Part shown: piece by piece, positions 45,137-54,133 of the stretch | How the letters are laid out: the number at the start of each line of letters is the position of its first letter | Position numbering within the stretch: the stretch's first letter is position 1 | Source: Poritiphilus flavus | GTDB taxonomy: Bacteria; Bacteroidota; Bacteroidia; Flavobacteriales; Flavobacteriaceae | DNA length: 64,000 nucleotides | Reading direction: 5' to 3' | NCBI RefSeq assembly: GCF_009901585.1 | Contig: NZ_WXYO01000006.1 | Location: 434,001 to 498,000, forward strand | Translations under genes and position numbers: made by a program | The notes under the pieces: model-generated | What the model was told of the DNA's origin: nothing | Seen by the model: the letters and a program-made list of their open reading frames with translations, nothing else | The model's database searches: none

Positions 45137-46222
45137 ATGTTGTTCAATAAGGAGAAGCGCATTAAATACCTCGGCTTTAACGATCTGTGGTTTATTGTTA
45201 TTGGAATTATTCTCCTGAGTTTTGTGACCGACTACCTGTTTGCTTCCAATTCCTTTGCAAGGCTTCCTTTTTTGCAGGCCGTCATCAACTGGGGTATTTC
45301 TGTGATCTTTTCCACTTCAAACTGGATCGTTATGCGCTTAATCCTTATTGGGTTGAGGAAAAGGTATCCGAATTTAAAGGATGATGCAAAACGCATTGCC
45401 TTTTTATTCCTGGCCATAGTGAGTACGGTCTTAATCATTGATTTTGCCGGATCAAAGATTTTGCAATTCCTTATTGGGGAAAGTTATAATCACCCTTCGC
45501 GCTCCAAACTGGTCTTACCAGTTATCTTAATCAGTATTATGACCATGGCCATCTATGAGGCGATCTACTATTACGTCAGGCTAAAAAAGTCTATACGGGA
45601 AGAGGAACAAGCCAAACAGGCGATAGTCCAGGCTCAGTTGGATGCGCTGCGGAACCAGGCCCAACCCCATTTTTTCTTTAACAGCCTGAACACGCTTAGA
45701 GATATCATTGACCAGAACCCTAAGGAAGATGCCAAGGAGTTTGTGGACAGGCTTGCGGATATTTACCGCTTTATACTGGATTCCGGAAATGTTAACCTCA
45801 TTGCACTTAGAGAAGAGCTGAAATTCGCCAGAGCTTATATCCATGTTCAAAAAGAGCGTTTTGGAGAGAATCTGAAACTGGATTGGAATGTCCCGGCTGG
45901 GGTGATGGATCAGTTGATCGTACCTATGAGCCTTCAACTTTTGTTGGAAAATGCCATTAAACATAACGTGATCTCCAAGGCCAGGCCACTTGCGATACAT
46001 GTACATGAGGAGGACGGGCATTTGGTCGTAACCAATCAGATCCAACTGAAATCTACCAAATTACCCTCTACTAAACTGGGGTTGCGGAATATTCGTAAGC
46101 GCTATGCACTGATCGCGGATAATCCCGTTCGAATTCAAAAAGAAGACAACAAATTTGTGGTGGCCTTACCGCTGCTAAAAGCAAAAGACCAAAAGAAAAG
46201 TTATGCAGGTACTGATTATTGA
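45137..46222 (+). CDS. LytS-family sensor histidine kinase
   Basis: A 361-residue kinase. Four hydrophobic segments cover about residues 15-145. The phospho-acceptor domain has the H-box NQAQPHFFFNSLNTL with His178, and the ATP-binding domain has LLLENAIKHNVI near 275 and a glycine motif LGLRNIRKRYAL. All catalytic features are present, in contrast with the pseudokinase at 8118. The regulator gene begins 20 bp before its end. It belongs to the operon behind the TetR operator. Confidence 0.88.
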   Translation: MLFNKEKRIKYLGFNDLWFIVIGIILLSFVTDYLFASNSFARLPFLQAVINWGISVIFSTSNWIVMRLILIGLRKRYPNLKDDAKRIAFLFLAIVSTVLIIDFAGSKILQFLIGESYNHPSRSKLVLPVILISIMTMAIYEAIYYYVRLKKSIREEEQAKQAIVQAQLDALRNQAQPHFFFNSLNTLRDIIDQNPKEDAKEFVDRLADIYRFILDSGNVNLIALREELKFARAYIHVQKERFGENLKLDWNVPAGVMDQLIVPMSLQLLLENAIKHNVISKARPLAIHVHEEDGHLVVTNQIQLKSTKLPSTKLGLRNIRKRYALIADNPVRIQKEDNKFVVALPLLKAKDQKKSYAGTDY

Positions 46223-46955
46223 AGATGAAGCCAGGGCGGCGCGTCAGCTGCAAAAATTATTGGCATCTTGCGGGTTTAGCTATGAGCTGGTTGGGACCAT
46301 TGATACGGTGGAGGAGACTGTAGAGTGGTTCCGTACCAACCCATCGCCAGACCTTGTATTTATGGATATACAACTGGCAGATGGCCTCAGCTTTGAGATA
46401 TTTCAGAGTGTAACCGTAGAAGCTCCTATCATCTTCACTACTGCCTTTGACCAATATGCCATCCAGGCTTTTAAGGTTAATAGCGTTGACTATCTGCTCA
46501 AGCCAGTTCAGAAGGATGATCTGAGTCTGGCCCTGGATAAATTCACCAGATCCAATAAACCTCAAAGCCTGGATCCACAAATACTAAAGCAATTGCTGGG
46601 TAGTGTTCAGGCCCAGGAATCCCGAAGTGGAATTCTGGTCAAGGATGGGGATGGATTTGTGCAGATCCTCATTACGGATCTGCTCTATGCCTATTCTGAG
46701 GAAAGCGTCACCTTTGGGGTTACCCAGGCCAGGCGTTTTATTGTTGATGAGACCATAGATCAATTGTATCAATCCCTGGATCCCTTGTCCTTTTACCGGA
46801 TAAATCGCGCTCAAATAGTGGCAAAATCCGCAATTACCAAGATAGATCGGTATTTTAACCATCGATTAAAGCTCAGCGTCCTGAATCCAAGAGACCAGGA
46901 ATTTATTGTTAGTCGCCCTAAGACCACAGATTTCAAGGATTGGATGAATCGTTAG
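46203..46955 (+). CDS. LytTR-family response regulator
   Basis: A 250-residue regulator. The receiver has IIEDEARAA, phospho-acceptor Asp55 in VFMDIQLADGLSFEIF, FTTAFDQYA and LLKPVQ. The LytTR domain (about 145-250) has FYRINRAQIVAKSAI and NHRLKLSVLNPRDQE. It is a clear paralogue of the regulator at 9133-9891, sharing long stretches of the receiver. It overlaps the kinase gene by 20 bp, exactly as in the first set. Confidence 0.9.
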   Translation: MQVLIIEDEARAARQLQKLLASCGFSYELVGTIDTVEETVEWFRTNPSPDLVFMDIQLADGLSFEIFQSVTVEAPIIFTTAFDQYAIQAFKVNSVDYLLKPVQKDDLSLALDKFTRSNKPQSLDPQILKQLLGSVQAQESRSGILVKDGDGFVQILITDLLYAYSEESVTFGVTQARRFIVDETIDQLYQSLDPLSFYRINRAQIVAKSAITKIDRYFNHRLKLSVLNPRDQEFIVSRPKTTDFKDWMNR

Positions 46956-47038
46956 GAGATGAAAAACTTCCGGTTTAAAACCTTAATTCAGATTCAGAGG
47001 ATAGCTTTATACCTTTAATCCTTTATATTGCATAGGGA

Positions 47039-47150
47039 TATACGATATACGATATACGATTTGCGATATACGATTGGTGATCTGCGATATGCGATAAGCG
47101 ATAGGCGATATGCGATATACGATAGGCGATTTGCGATAAGCGATATACTG
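47039..47150 (+). repeat. Heptanucleotide tandem array, 16 units of consensus TATRCGA
   Basis: Sixteen consecutive 7-bp units without insertion or deletion occupy 47039-47150. Twelve end in GCGA or ACGA with variants TATACGA, TATGCGA, TAAGCGA, TAGGCGA and TTTGCGA. One unit reads TTGGTGA and the last decays to TATACTG. The array stops 7 bp before the ATG of the AlkD-type gene, so it lies in its promoter or leader. Confidence 0.92.
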
Positions 47151-47157
47151 TAAAAGG

Positions 47158-47871
47158 ATGTTGACCGCTGCTCAATTCATAAAAAAGCTGGAAACTTTCA
47201 GGGAAGAAAAAGAACTTGCCAAGGTCTCAAAGTTCTTTAAGGGTAATGACGGGGTCACCCGCGCATTTGGGGTTAAATTTGGTAATGTCTTCCAGACTGC
47301 TAAAGCGTTTACGGATATGTCGCTTGAAGAGATCAACCAGCTATTGGATAGTGAATACTACGAGATAAGGATGGGAGCGGTAAGTATTATGGATTTTCAG
47401 GCCAGGCACAAAAAAACTACGGAATCAAGACGTAAAGAACTCTTTGAACTATACCTAAATCGTCATGACCGTTTGAATAATTGGGATTTTGTAGATCGTG
47501 GTTCTTATAACATCGTAGGTGAATATTTAATGGATAAGCCCAGGGACATCCTCTATGATCTGGCCCGATCCAAAAACATTTGGGAAAGGCGCACGGCAAT
47601 TGTCAGCACTTACGCATTTATTAAAAAAGGACAATTGACGGACACCTTTGAAATTGCCCGGATTCTTATAAATGATAAAGAAGAGCTCATCAACAAGGCG
47701 GTGGGCAGTTGGATTCGCGAAGCCGGGAAAAAAGACCAGGACAAGCTCATTGAATTTTTAAATATGCATGCCGCCACAATGCCCAGGGTAACCCTAAGGT
47801 ATGCCACTGAAAAACTGGATAAACCAATCAGAGATCACTATATGAATCTTAAAAACCAAGAGAAGAAATGA
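47158..47871 (+). CDS. AlkD-type DNA alkylation repair protein
   Basis: A 237-residue HEAT-like repeat protein of the AlkD family of DNA glycosylases, which excise bulky or positively charged alkylpurines without flipping the base. The catalytic region NNWDFVDRGSY near residue 103 carries the conserved Trp and Asp. KNIWERRTAIVSTYAFI and ELINKAVGSWIREAGKKD match later repeats. The length is as usual. The ATG is preceded by TAAAAGG and directly by a heptanucleotide repeat array, which may modulate expression. Four bases overlap with the DoxX-like gene. Confidence 0.9.
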   Translation: MLTAAQFIKKLETFREEKELAKVSKFFKGNDGVTRAFGVKFGNVFQTAKAFTDMSLEEINQLLDSEYYEIRMGAVSIMDFQARHKKTTESRRKELFELYLNRHDRLNNWDFVDRGSYNIVGEYLMDKPRDILYDLARSKNIWERRTAIVSTYAFIKKGQLTDTFEIARILINDKEELINKAVGSWIREAGKKDQDKLIEFLNMHAATMPRVTLRYATEKLDKPIRDHYMNLKNQEKK

Positions 47872-48251
47872 ATTCTACCAATCCTATCCCAAAAACGAGC
47901 CGCTGGATCTCCTATATCCTGCAGGGCCTGATCGTTTTAATGTTCCTTATGGGAGCAATGATGAATCTCTTACAAACCGAAGAAGCCATAAGTGGAGCTA
48001 CGGAACTGGGTTATCCGGAATCAACAGTGCTCTATCTGGGACTGATACTTCTGGCAAGTACTATTCTGTATATCATTCCAAGAACAGCGATTCTGGGAGC
48101 TATTCTTTTAACGGCCTGGCTGGGAGGGGCGGTGGCCACTCATATCATTCACAGCGACCCGCTTTTTAATACCTTATTCCCGGTTGTATTTGGCGTACTG
48201 CTTTGGTTTGCCCTTTGGTTAAGGCTGGAAAAGGTTAAAGGATTGTTTTGA
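47868..48251 (+). CDS. DoxX-like family membrane protein
   Basis: A 127-residue protein with four hydrophobic segments. The text WISYILQGLIVLMFLMGAMM, GATELGYPESTVLYLGLILL and GAILLTAWLGGAVATHI fits the DoxX-like (PF13564-type) family. Its start overlaps the stop of the AlkD gene (ATGA), so both are translated from one message. The function is not established. Confidence 0.85.
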   Translation: MNSTNPIPKTSRWISYILQGLIVLMFLMGAMMNLLQTEEAISGATELGYPESTVLYLGLILLASTILYIIPRTAILGAILLTAWLGGAVATHIIHSDPLFNTLFPVVFGVLLWFALWLRLEKVKGLF

Positions 48252-48315
48252 TTTGTTCCCGGAATAAATTGACTAATGCTTAAATTAGAAATCTAGGAAT
48301 AAAAGCACAAACCAT

Positions 48316-49092
48316 ATGGAAGCTGACAGAAGAATGTGGTCAGTTACTGCCAGGGGACTTTCAGACTGTGTTGGCGAGCTTCTGAAAGCCGGTTACGGAT
48401 CTACCTCAGTTCGGGAGTTGCAATTAAAACTCAAGAAACACGGGGTTTACCCTGCCAAAGACCTGTGGGATCTGTGTTCTGCTGAACTACCTGATATCTT
48501 TTTCACTTACGATTCCTCTCAAAACTATGTAGACATACAACAAATCGTATGGCAGACCCTGGATTTCGCGGCTGCAGCATTGCGAAAACGCAGAGCCGAT
48601 GTAGCTGACGAAGACCTGGAACTATTGATCTCAGACGGTGTTCGCATATGGGTTGATTTTCTGTTTATTGACCAGGGCTCGAGGGATATTCCTGAGGAGC
48701 TGAAAGTGCTTCCTCAGTTACTACGTAATGTAGATGCTCATTTTGTATTAGGCTCAACTCCACTAGAGCGAGCCTGGTGCTGTTATGAGATTGCCTTATT
48801 CAACCAAAAATGCGCGACGGACGAGCGATTAAATCTCAATAGTTTCATCGCACCTACAAAGCCGTACTATAACTGGGACCTCGTATTGTCTACAGAGGCA
48901 GAGGACAAAATATATATTGAACAGCAGATAAGGAATACTTTTCCCGGTGGATTTGAAGGTTTCCAAAACGTAATGAGCCAGGCGAGCAGTGTAGCTCTTT
49001 TATCTAAAACTGAGGGGAATGTATACTACTCTCCGGATTCCATAGAAAATTTGGGGATAGCTGCGGAAAAATGGTTTGACCGAATGCAATAA
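48316..49092 (+). CDS. Stand-alone TIR/HET-like domain protein
   Basis: A 258-residue cytosolic protein. Residues 59-67 (PDIFFTYDS) resemble the first strand of a TIR domain. Residues 110-120 (RIWVDFLFIDQG) resemble the WVD-x-x-x-IDQ strand of HET and related domains. Residues 141-160 (AHFVLGSTPLERAWCCYEIA) match the strand-helix of TIR/HET proteins in which the Glu of the WC-x-x-E motif is catalytic; here that is Glu158. The first about 55 residues form a helical segment with LRELQLKLKKHGVY. A role as a nucleotide-cleaving effector or signal protein is inferred. The next gene, a membrane protein, follows after 27 bp. The assignment rests on motif reading only. Confidence 0.5.
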   Translation: MEADRRMWSVTARGLSDCVGELLKAGYGSTSVRELQLKLKKHGVYPAKDLWDLCSAELPDIFFTYDSSQNYVDIQQIVWQTLDFAAAALRKRRADVADEDLELLISDGVRIWVDFLFIDQGSRDIPEELKVLPQLLRNVDAHFVLGSTPLERAWCCYEIALFNQKCATDERLNLNSFIAPTKPYYNWDLVLSTEAEDKIYIEQQIRNTFPGGFEGFQNVMSQASSVALLSKTEGNVYYSPDSIENLGIAAEKWFDRMQ

Positions 49093-49119
49093 GCTAATCA
49101 TAAACTCATAAAGTGGATT

Positions 49120-49677
49120 ATGTCATTAAAAAAGATCAAAATAAATAAAGGCTTTTGGAATTCGGATAAGATCTTCGGGCTAACGGCCATGCTTATCAGC
49201 CTGGTAACACTGATCATCTTCGTAAGGCAAACCAATATCATGGATGATCAGAGTCGAAGGTCGGTAATGCCTTATCTGATGATCGAATTGAGCGAGAGTG
49301 GATCAGAACAACTGCTTAAACTGGACCTGGTTAACCACGGGGTGGGACCTGCAATTATTGAAAAGGTCCAGATAAATCACAAAGGGGAGGAGTATCCTAT
49401 GGACTTTTATACCTTTTTAATGGCCAAAGCACCCGGGATGGATACCCTTGAGTTTGTTAACTATTCCACCATTTACAAAGGTGTTGCCATCCCTGCAGGA
49501 GGTAGGATCAACGCGTTTTCAGTAGGTTCCAACGAAGCCGATTATCTGGCCAGTTTAAAGATCCTGGGAGATTTGCAGGCTGATCCCAGTTTTGGTTTTG
49601 ATATCCGATATAAATCCATTTACGAGGATTTCTGGAAGATCCATCCGGAAACCGGCATACCGATCAAGCTGGATTGA
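49120..49677 (+). CDS. Membrane-anchored hypothetical protein, partner of the TIR/HET-like gene
   Basis: A 185-residue protein. A basic N-terminus (KKIKINKGFWNSDK) precedes one membrane helix at about 19-35, then a domain of mixed strands (about 45-185) with MPYLMIELSESGSEQLLKLD and LVNHGVGPAIIEKVQINH. This pattern, NHGxGPA, occurs in many bacterial single-helix proteins of unknown role. It lies 27 bp downstream of the TIR/HET-like gene and converges on the HAD gene. It could be a membrane sensor or target of its neighbour. Confidence 0.65.
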   Translation: MSLKKIKINKGFWNSDKIFGLTAMLISLVTLIIFVRQTNIMDDQSRRSVMPYLMIELSESGSEQLLKLDLVNHGVGPAIIEKVQINHKGEEYPMDFYTFLMAKAPGMDTLEFVNYSTIYKGVAIPAGGRINAFSVGSNEADYLASLKILGDLQADPSFGFDIRYKSIYEDFWKIHPETGIPIKLD

Positions 49678-49698
49678 AGCCACTTATGCTGATGATTT

Positions 49699-50448
49699 TC
49701 AGGGGTTAGAAGTCTTACTTTTTTGCTGGTCGATAAAACTGTATACCGTCCTACTTAAGTCTTCCAAATTATCGACAACAAACCCGGCATCGAGAAGTCC
49801 GCAGTCGTGTACGGATTCCCTGGTGACATCATTGGTAACCGCAAAGACAGGGATTTTGGCGTTTTGGGCCGCTTTTATCCCATTGACGGAATCTTCAATA
49901 ACCAGGCACTCCTCTGTGGCAAGGCCCAATTTTGTCCGGGCCAAATTGTAAATCTCCGGGTCCGGTTTGCCTTGCTGTACATCGTCACGGGTAAGGACCA
50001 GATCGAACTTGTGGTAGATCTCCATGATTGTGGTGATCCTCTTTGCCTCTGGCAGATGAGACATGGTAGCCAGCACCACCTGGAATCCGTCTGTCTGCAG
50101 TTGATGGAACAGGCCCAGCGTAAACGGACAAAAGTGCTGGGATAAGAGTGATACGTCCTCCAGCATTTCCCGATATAATTCCAATCTTTTAGAGATCAAC
50201 TTTTGGCCTACCAACTCCAGATCATCGGTCCGGAGGTGACGCCTCAGACCGCTGGCAAAATGTTCAGATAATCCCCGTACAACCTCTGTCCTGGACAATC
50301 CTACAAATTGGCCAAAACTATCCAGAACTTCCTGGCTTGGGAGTTCACCTTGGGTCAGAAGTTCAATGGCTCGTGCATAGGAGGTTGCCTTGAGCACTTC
50401 CGTTTGGATCAGCGTCCCGTCTAGATCGAATATTACAGCTTTTATCAT
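49699..50448 (-). CDS. HAD-family hydrolase (phosphatase/phosphoglucomutase-like)
   Basis: A 249-residue HAD protein. Motif I is FDLDGTLIQTE (nucleophile Asp8), motif II lies at ATMSHLP, motif III has Lys in QQGKPDPEIY, and motif IV is VIEDSVNGIKAA. The cap is helical and placed between motifs I and II, as in beta-phosphoglucomutase and sugar phosphatases. It probably dephosphorylates or isomerises a sugar phosphate in the cytosol. It is divergent from rpiA, about 130 bp away. Confidence 0.88.
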   Translation of the reverse strand: MIKAVIFDLDGTLIQTEVLKATSYARAIELLTQGELPSQEVLDSFGQFVGLSRTEVVRGLSEHFASGLRRHLRTDDLELVGQKLISKRLELYREMLEDVSLLSQHFCPFTLGLFHQLQTDGFQVVLATMSHLPEAKRITTIMEIYHKFDLVLTRDDVQQGKPDPEIYNLARTKLGLATEECLVIEDSVNGIKAAQNAKIPVFAVTNDVTRESVHDCGLLDAGFVVDNLEDLSRTVYSFIDQQKSKTSNP

Positions 50449-50581
50449 TTTCCGAAGCTAATATAATGGCAAACTAATGGAAAAGTATGGAAGGTGGAAA
50501 CCGGATTGGGTCTAATGACAAAAAAATAAGATCACAATGGGCTTAAATGGATATCTTTAAATGGTGAAATCAACTCCTGGA

Positions 50582-51268
50582 ATGAAGATTGAAAATGTAA
50601 ACAACGAAAAAAAGCTGGCCGCATTGGAAGCTGTAAAATATGTGCAAAATGGCATGATCGTAGGCCTGGGCACCGGCTCAACTTCAGCCTATATGATTGA
50701 GAAGCTGGGAGAAGAAGTATCTAATGGGTTAGACATCCAAGGTGTCCCTTCATCCGAAAGAAGCGCGGCCCTTGCGGAGGAGTACGGTATCCCTTTGGTA
50801 TCCCTGAATGAGGTAGTTGAACTGGATATCACTATAGATGGAGCCGACGAATTTGACCCCGGCTTACAGTTGATCAAAGGGGGAGGAGGGGCACTGTTAA
50901 GAGAGAAGATCCTGGCGCATAATTCAAAAATGAACATTATTATCGCGGATTCCGGTAAAGCGGTATCCAAATTGGGCAAATTTAAACTTCCGATAGAGAT
51001 CATACCTTTCGCAGCTAATAGTATTATAGCGGAACTGCACAAAATGGGGCTTAAACCAGAATTGCGCAAAAACCGTGAAGGCGAATTCCGAACGGACGAA
51101 AACAATTTAATCGTGGATGTGGACATTTGGGATCATGAAGACTTAACACAGTTAAACCTGGATCTTCTGAATATACCAGGTGTGGTGGAAACCGGCCTTT
51201 TCCTCAAAACAACCGATATTCTTATTATGGGGAAGGACAAAGAAGTGGTCACTTACAAAAGTCAATAA
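50582..51268 (+). CDS. rpiA: Ribose-5-phosphate isomerase A
   Basis: A 228-residue protein. The ATG at 50582 is preferred to one 21 bp upstream because it matches the usual RpiA N-terminus. All signature motifs are present: GLGTGSTS for the phosphate loop, DGADEFD with catalytic Asp and Glu, KGGGGALLREK with the catalytic Lys, and ADSGK. It interconverts ribose 5-phosphate and ribulose 5-phosphate in the pentose phosphate pathway. It is monocistronic. Confidence 0.95.
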   Translation: MKIENVNNEKKLAALEAVKYVQNGMIVGLGTGSTSAYMIEKLGEEVSNGLDIQGVPSSERSAALAEEYGIPLVSLNEVVELDITIDGADEFDPGLQLIKGGGGALLREKILAHNSKMNIIIADSGKAVSKLGKFKLPIEIIPFAANSIIAELHKMGLKPELRKNREGEFRTDENNLIVDVDIWDHEDLTQLNLDLLNIPGVVETGLFLKTTDILIMGKDKEVVTYKSQ

Positions 51269-51406
51269 TCACAAGTCTTCTGGCCATCTGGTAAGCGTAA
51301 AATCGTTCGGATTCCTCCAATGATACATTTCCCCGTACGAAATATGCCATTGATCCGGAGTATGGGACTAATTTGAGATCCTTAATCGGTTGAATCAATT
51401 GTCTTC

Positions 51407-52624
51407 ATGTTCATGATCCCAAAAGTCTTCAAATATTCTATCCTTTCGATAGTCTTAATTTTTCCATCGCTGGGAAGCTATTGCCAGTTACCCGAGCCAA
51501 CCGGACCCTTTGCGGTCTCAAAAGTCAAAATGTTGATTCAGGATCCGGAAAGACCAGAGCTTTATACCGAAGACCCGGAAGATAACCGTAAAGTGCTTCT
51601 GGATGTTTGGTACCCCACTAATAGTAGTGCGGAAAGAATACCCTATATGCATCCGGAAATACAGAAAGTTTTTCTAAAAGATCGAAAGGTCGCCGATAGT
51701 GTTGATAGTTCACTTTTTTATTCGGCCACAACACATACCAGCACAGCCGCTAAGCCCGACCCACGGATCTCAAAGGCCCCGACGCTGATTTTTTCTCATG
51801 GAGCCTCAACCCCGATTGAGGTTTACACTACAATTTTTGAGGATCTGGCCAGCCACGGATATATAGTTTTTGCCATCGGGCACACTTATAACACTGCCGC
51901 CCTGGAGCTACCCAATGGTGAGATAATCAAGGCCAATCGGAAGTATTTTGACGATCGCTGGACCGAAGATATCAATCGGCGTTGGGAGGCCATGATGGAT
52001 TTTGTAAAGGGAGAAGCTTCCGCGGAAGTGAAACTAGATACTATAAACACCTTGTTTAGATCGGGCTTTCCCGCATCACTTGACATGGAGATCTGGAGGA
52101 AGGATATCAGCCTGGCACTGGACAAGATGGAACAGCTAAACAAGGACAGGAGCAGCATTTTCTACAGAAAGTTAGACCTGCGAAAAATTGGAGGCTTTGG
52201 CCATTCCTACGGGGGATCGGCCATGGGACATGCCCTGATGAAGGAAAGCAGGTTGCAAGCGGCGGCGAATCTGGACGGCTGGCAATTTGGAACCCGGGTC
52301 CCCGGAAAGACCTTCCGGAAACCGTTTCTATATGTCAGGGGAGGTTACCCGCAGCCAGACGCACTAAACAGCGCTGTGTATTCCAGGGGTGGTAAAAGGT
52401 TTATGCAAGTCAAGTTGGCCGGGACATTACATACCAATTTCGGAGACCTTCCCTTACTTACCGGCCCGGATAATATATTTAACACCGGAACCCTTGAGGC
52501 GGAAAGAAGTACTTATGTTGTCAATAGCCTTTTACGTCATTTCTTTGACCATACTTTAAAAGGTATGAAATCTTCATGGCCACTTTCAACCGCCGACTTT
52601 CCGGAGCTAACATATGAGCATTAA
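51407..52624 (+). CDS. Secreted PAF-acetylhydrolase-like alpha/beta hydrolase
   Basis: A 405-residue protein with a signal peptide (cleavage near SYCQ); an alternative ATG is two codons downstream. The N-terminal part has RKVLLDVWYPTN, then LIFSHGASTPIEVYT for the oxyanion site. The nucleophile elbow is GFGHSYGGS. The acid is probably in LDGWQ and the His in LAGTLHTNFGD. This is the plasma PAF-acetylhydrolase/dienelactone hydrolase layout. It likely hydrolyses short-chain esters or lipids outside the inner membrane. The actual substrate is unknown. Confidence 0.82.
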   Translation: MFMIPKVFKYSILSIVLIFPSLGSYCQLPEPTGPFAVSKVKMLIQDPERPELYTEDPEDNRKVLLDVWYPTNSSAERIPYMHPEIQKVFLKDRKVADSVDSSLFYSATTHTSTAAKPDPRISKAPTLIFSHGASTPIEVYTTIFEDLASHGYIVFAIGHTYNTAALELPNGEIIKANRKYFDDRWTEDINRRWEAMMDFVKGEASAEVKLDTINTLFRSGFPASLDMEIWRKDISLALDKMEQLNKDRSSIFYRKLDLRKIGGFGHSYGGSAMGHALMKESRLQAAANLDGWQFGTRVPGKTFRKPFLYVRGGYPQPDALNSAVYSRGGKRFMQVKLAGTLHTNFGDLPLLTGPDNIFNTGTLEAERSTYVVNSLLRHFFDHTLKGMKSSWPLSTADFPELTYEH

Positions 52625-52942
52625 TGCATACATTGGTTTCATTCTCACAGCAGACCAAATAGCTGTCGAAGTCCGAGGGGTTTTCCCCTAAAGACAATCG
52701 GCAAGGCATTGAACCGTTCCCGTAGTCATCACTTATCTCTTGTTTATCAAGAAATCTCCAACCAAACCACTGACCTCGATGGAGGTAAGCCGTGGCAATC
52801 TCTTCTTTTTGTGCCTGTGGTTAGGAATCTTCAACATTTTGAATTGTTTATTGCTTTCCGCATATAAAATGACAATATACGAGGGCTTTGCTATTCCAAA
52901 AAGCCATTAAGTTTCGTATTTTTCGGATAAGAAAAACTACCA
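52625..52942. other. Gap between hydrolase and antiporter genes
   Basis: No gene is visible. A short perfect palindrome AGGGG-TTTT-CCCCT lies at 52676-52689 but lacks a T-run on either strand, so it is not a good terminator. The right end is AT-rich and probably holds the antiporter promoter. Confidence 0.45.
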
Positions 52943-54133
52943 ATGCAACACCATATTCTCCTGAACCTTTTTGCCATTTTCGGTGTGGCAACAGCAGTGA
53001 TCATTATTTGTAAGTTTCTAAAGATCCGGTATATTATCGGCTACCTGATAACCGGGGTATTACTCAGCCCTAACACCTCCCAGTACTTCGCGGATATGGA
53101 GGAGGTGGAAGTCTACGCAGAGATAGGGATCATTCTTCTTTTGTTTACCGTAGGCCTGGAATTTTCCTTCAGCAATCTTAAACGCATCAAGAATTACGTG
53201 CTGATAGGGGGTGCCTCTCAGGTTTTCTTTACTATATTCCTAACGGCAGGGCTTATATGGCTGCTGATGCGGCCCTCAGTAGAAGAAAGCCTGTTTTGGG
53301 GTTTTCTTTATGCCCTGAGCAGCACGGCGATTGTAGTTAAGGTATTGCAGGACAGCAACAAGATCAATACGCCCCATGGCAAGTTTATCCTGGCGGTCTT
53401 GCTGTTCCAGGATATCATGATCGTACCCCTAATGTTATTTACGCCCATTTTAGCAGGGGCCGGAGATAGCAGTCCTATGGAGGCTTTGCTATGGCTTTTG
53501 GGCAAGCTTGTTTTGATGGGAGGCATCGCCTACCTGCTGGCGCGGTTTATCATTCCATACTTTTTAAAGACCGTAATGAAGATCCAAAGTCAGGAAGTGT
53601 TCCTGATCGCCCTGGTTTTCATTGTTACCGGTATTGCCCTCTTAACGGAAAAATTAGGATTGTCCCTGGCCCTGGGAGCCTTTATCGCCGGACTCATTAT
53701 TGCCGAAACGGATTATAATCGAATGGCCATTTCCTGCTTTCTACCGTTTCGCTATGTATTTATGAGCTTCTTTTTTATTTCTATGGGGATGCTTCTCAAC
53801 TACCGGATTTTTGTCACTGATCTGGGATGGATCATCTTTTGGTTCTTCTTTGCATTAGTTGTCAAGGCTATTGCGGGTATCCTTGCGGTTAAGGTCATGA
53901 AGCTGGACTGGAAAACGGCTCTGGCGGTAGGTTTTTCAATTGCTCAGATAGGGGAGTTCTCTTTTGTTCTCGCACAAAGCGGATTGAAATATGAACTAAT
54001 CAGCCAAAATAACTATCAGATCTTTCTTGCGGTATCCATACTTTTAATGTCTCTTACACCTTTTATTGTCAATAATGCAGAGCGTATCCATACCGTATTT
54101 GGAAGAATGTTCAAATTACAGACTCATGGATGA
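52943..54133 (+). CDS. KefB/CPA2-type cation:proton antiporter
   Basis: A 396-residue membrane protein with 11-13 helices. It has EIGIILLLFTVGLEF, ALSSTAIVVKVL, LLFQDIMIVPLMLF and GAFIAGLIIAETDY, all typical of the CPA2 (KefB/RosB) core; the acidic residue in the LLFQD motif is the expected ion site. The usual C-terminal RCK/TrkA nucleotide-binding domain is absent, so it is a short form. The last 8 bases overlap the start of a glutaredoxin-like gene, which could replace the missing redox control. Confidence 0.88.
   Translation: MQHHILLNLFAIFGVATAVIIICKFLKIRYIIGYLITGVLLSPNTSQYFADMEEVEVYAEIGIILLLFTVGLEFSFSNLKRIKNYVLIGGASQVFFTIFLTAGLIWLLMRPSVEESLFWGFLYALSSTAIVVKVLQDSNKINTPHGKFILAVLLFQDIMIVPLMLFTPILAGAGDSSPMEALLWLLGKLVLMGGIAYLLARFIIPYFLKTVMKIQSQEVFLIALVFIVTGIALLTEKLGLSLALGAFIAGLIIAETDYNRMAISCFLPFRYVFMSFFFISMGMLLNYRIFVTDLGWIIFWFFFALVVKAIAGILAVKVMKLDWKTALAVGFSIAQIGEFSFVLAQSGLKYELISQNNYQIFLAVSILLMSLTPFIVNNAERIHTVFGRMFKLQTHG

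Noticed and set aside
47039-47150. Heptamer array as CRISPR or as a coding repeat
   Set aside because: There are no spacers, and the frame of the following gene starts after the array.
52676-52689. AGGGG-TTTT-CCCCT palindrome as a terminator
   Set aside because: Neither strand has a T-run after the stem, so an intrinsic terminator is not supported.
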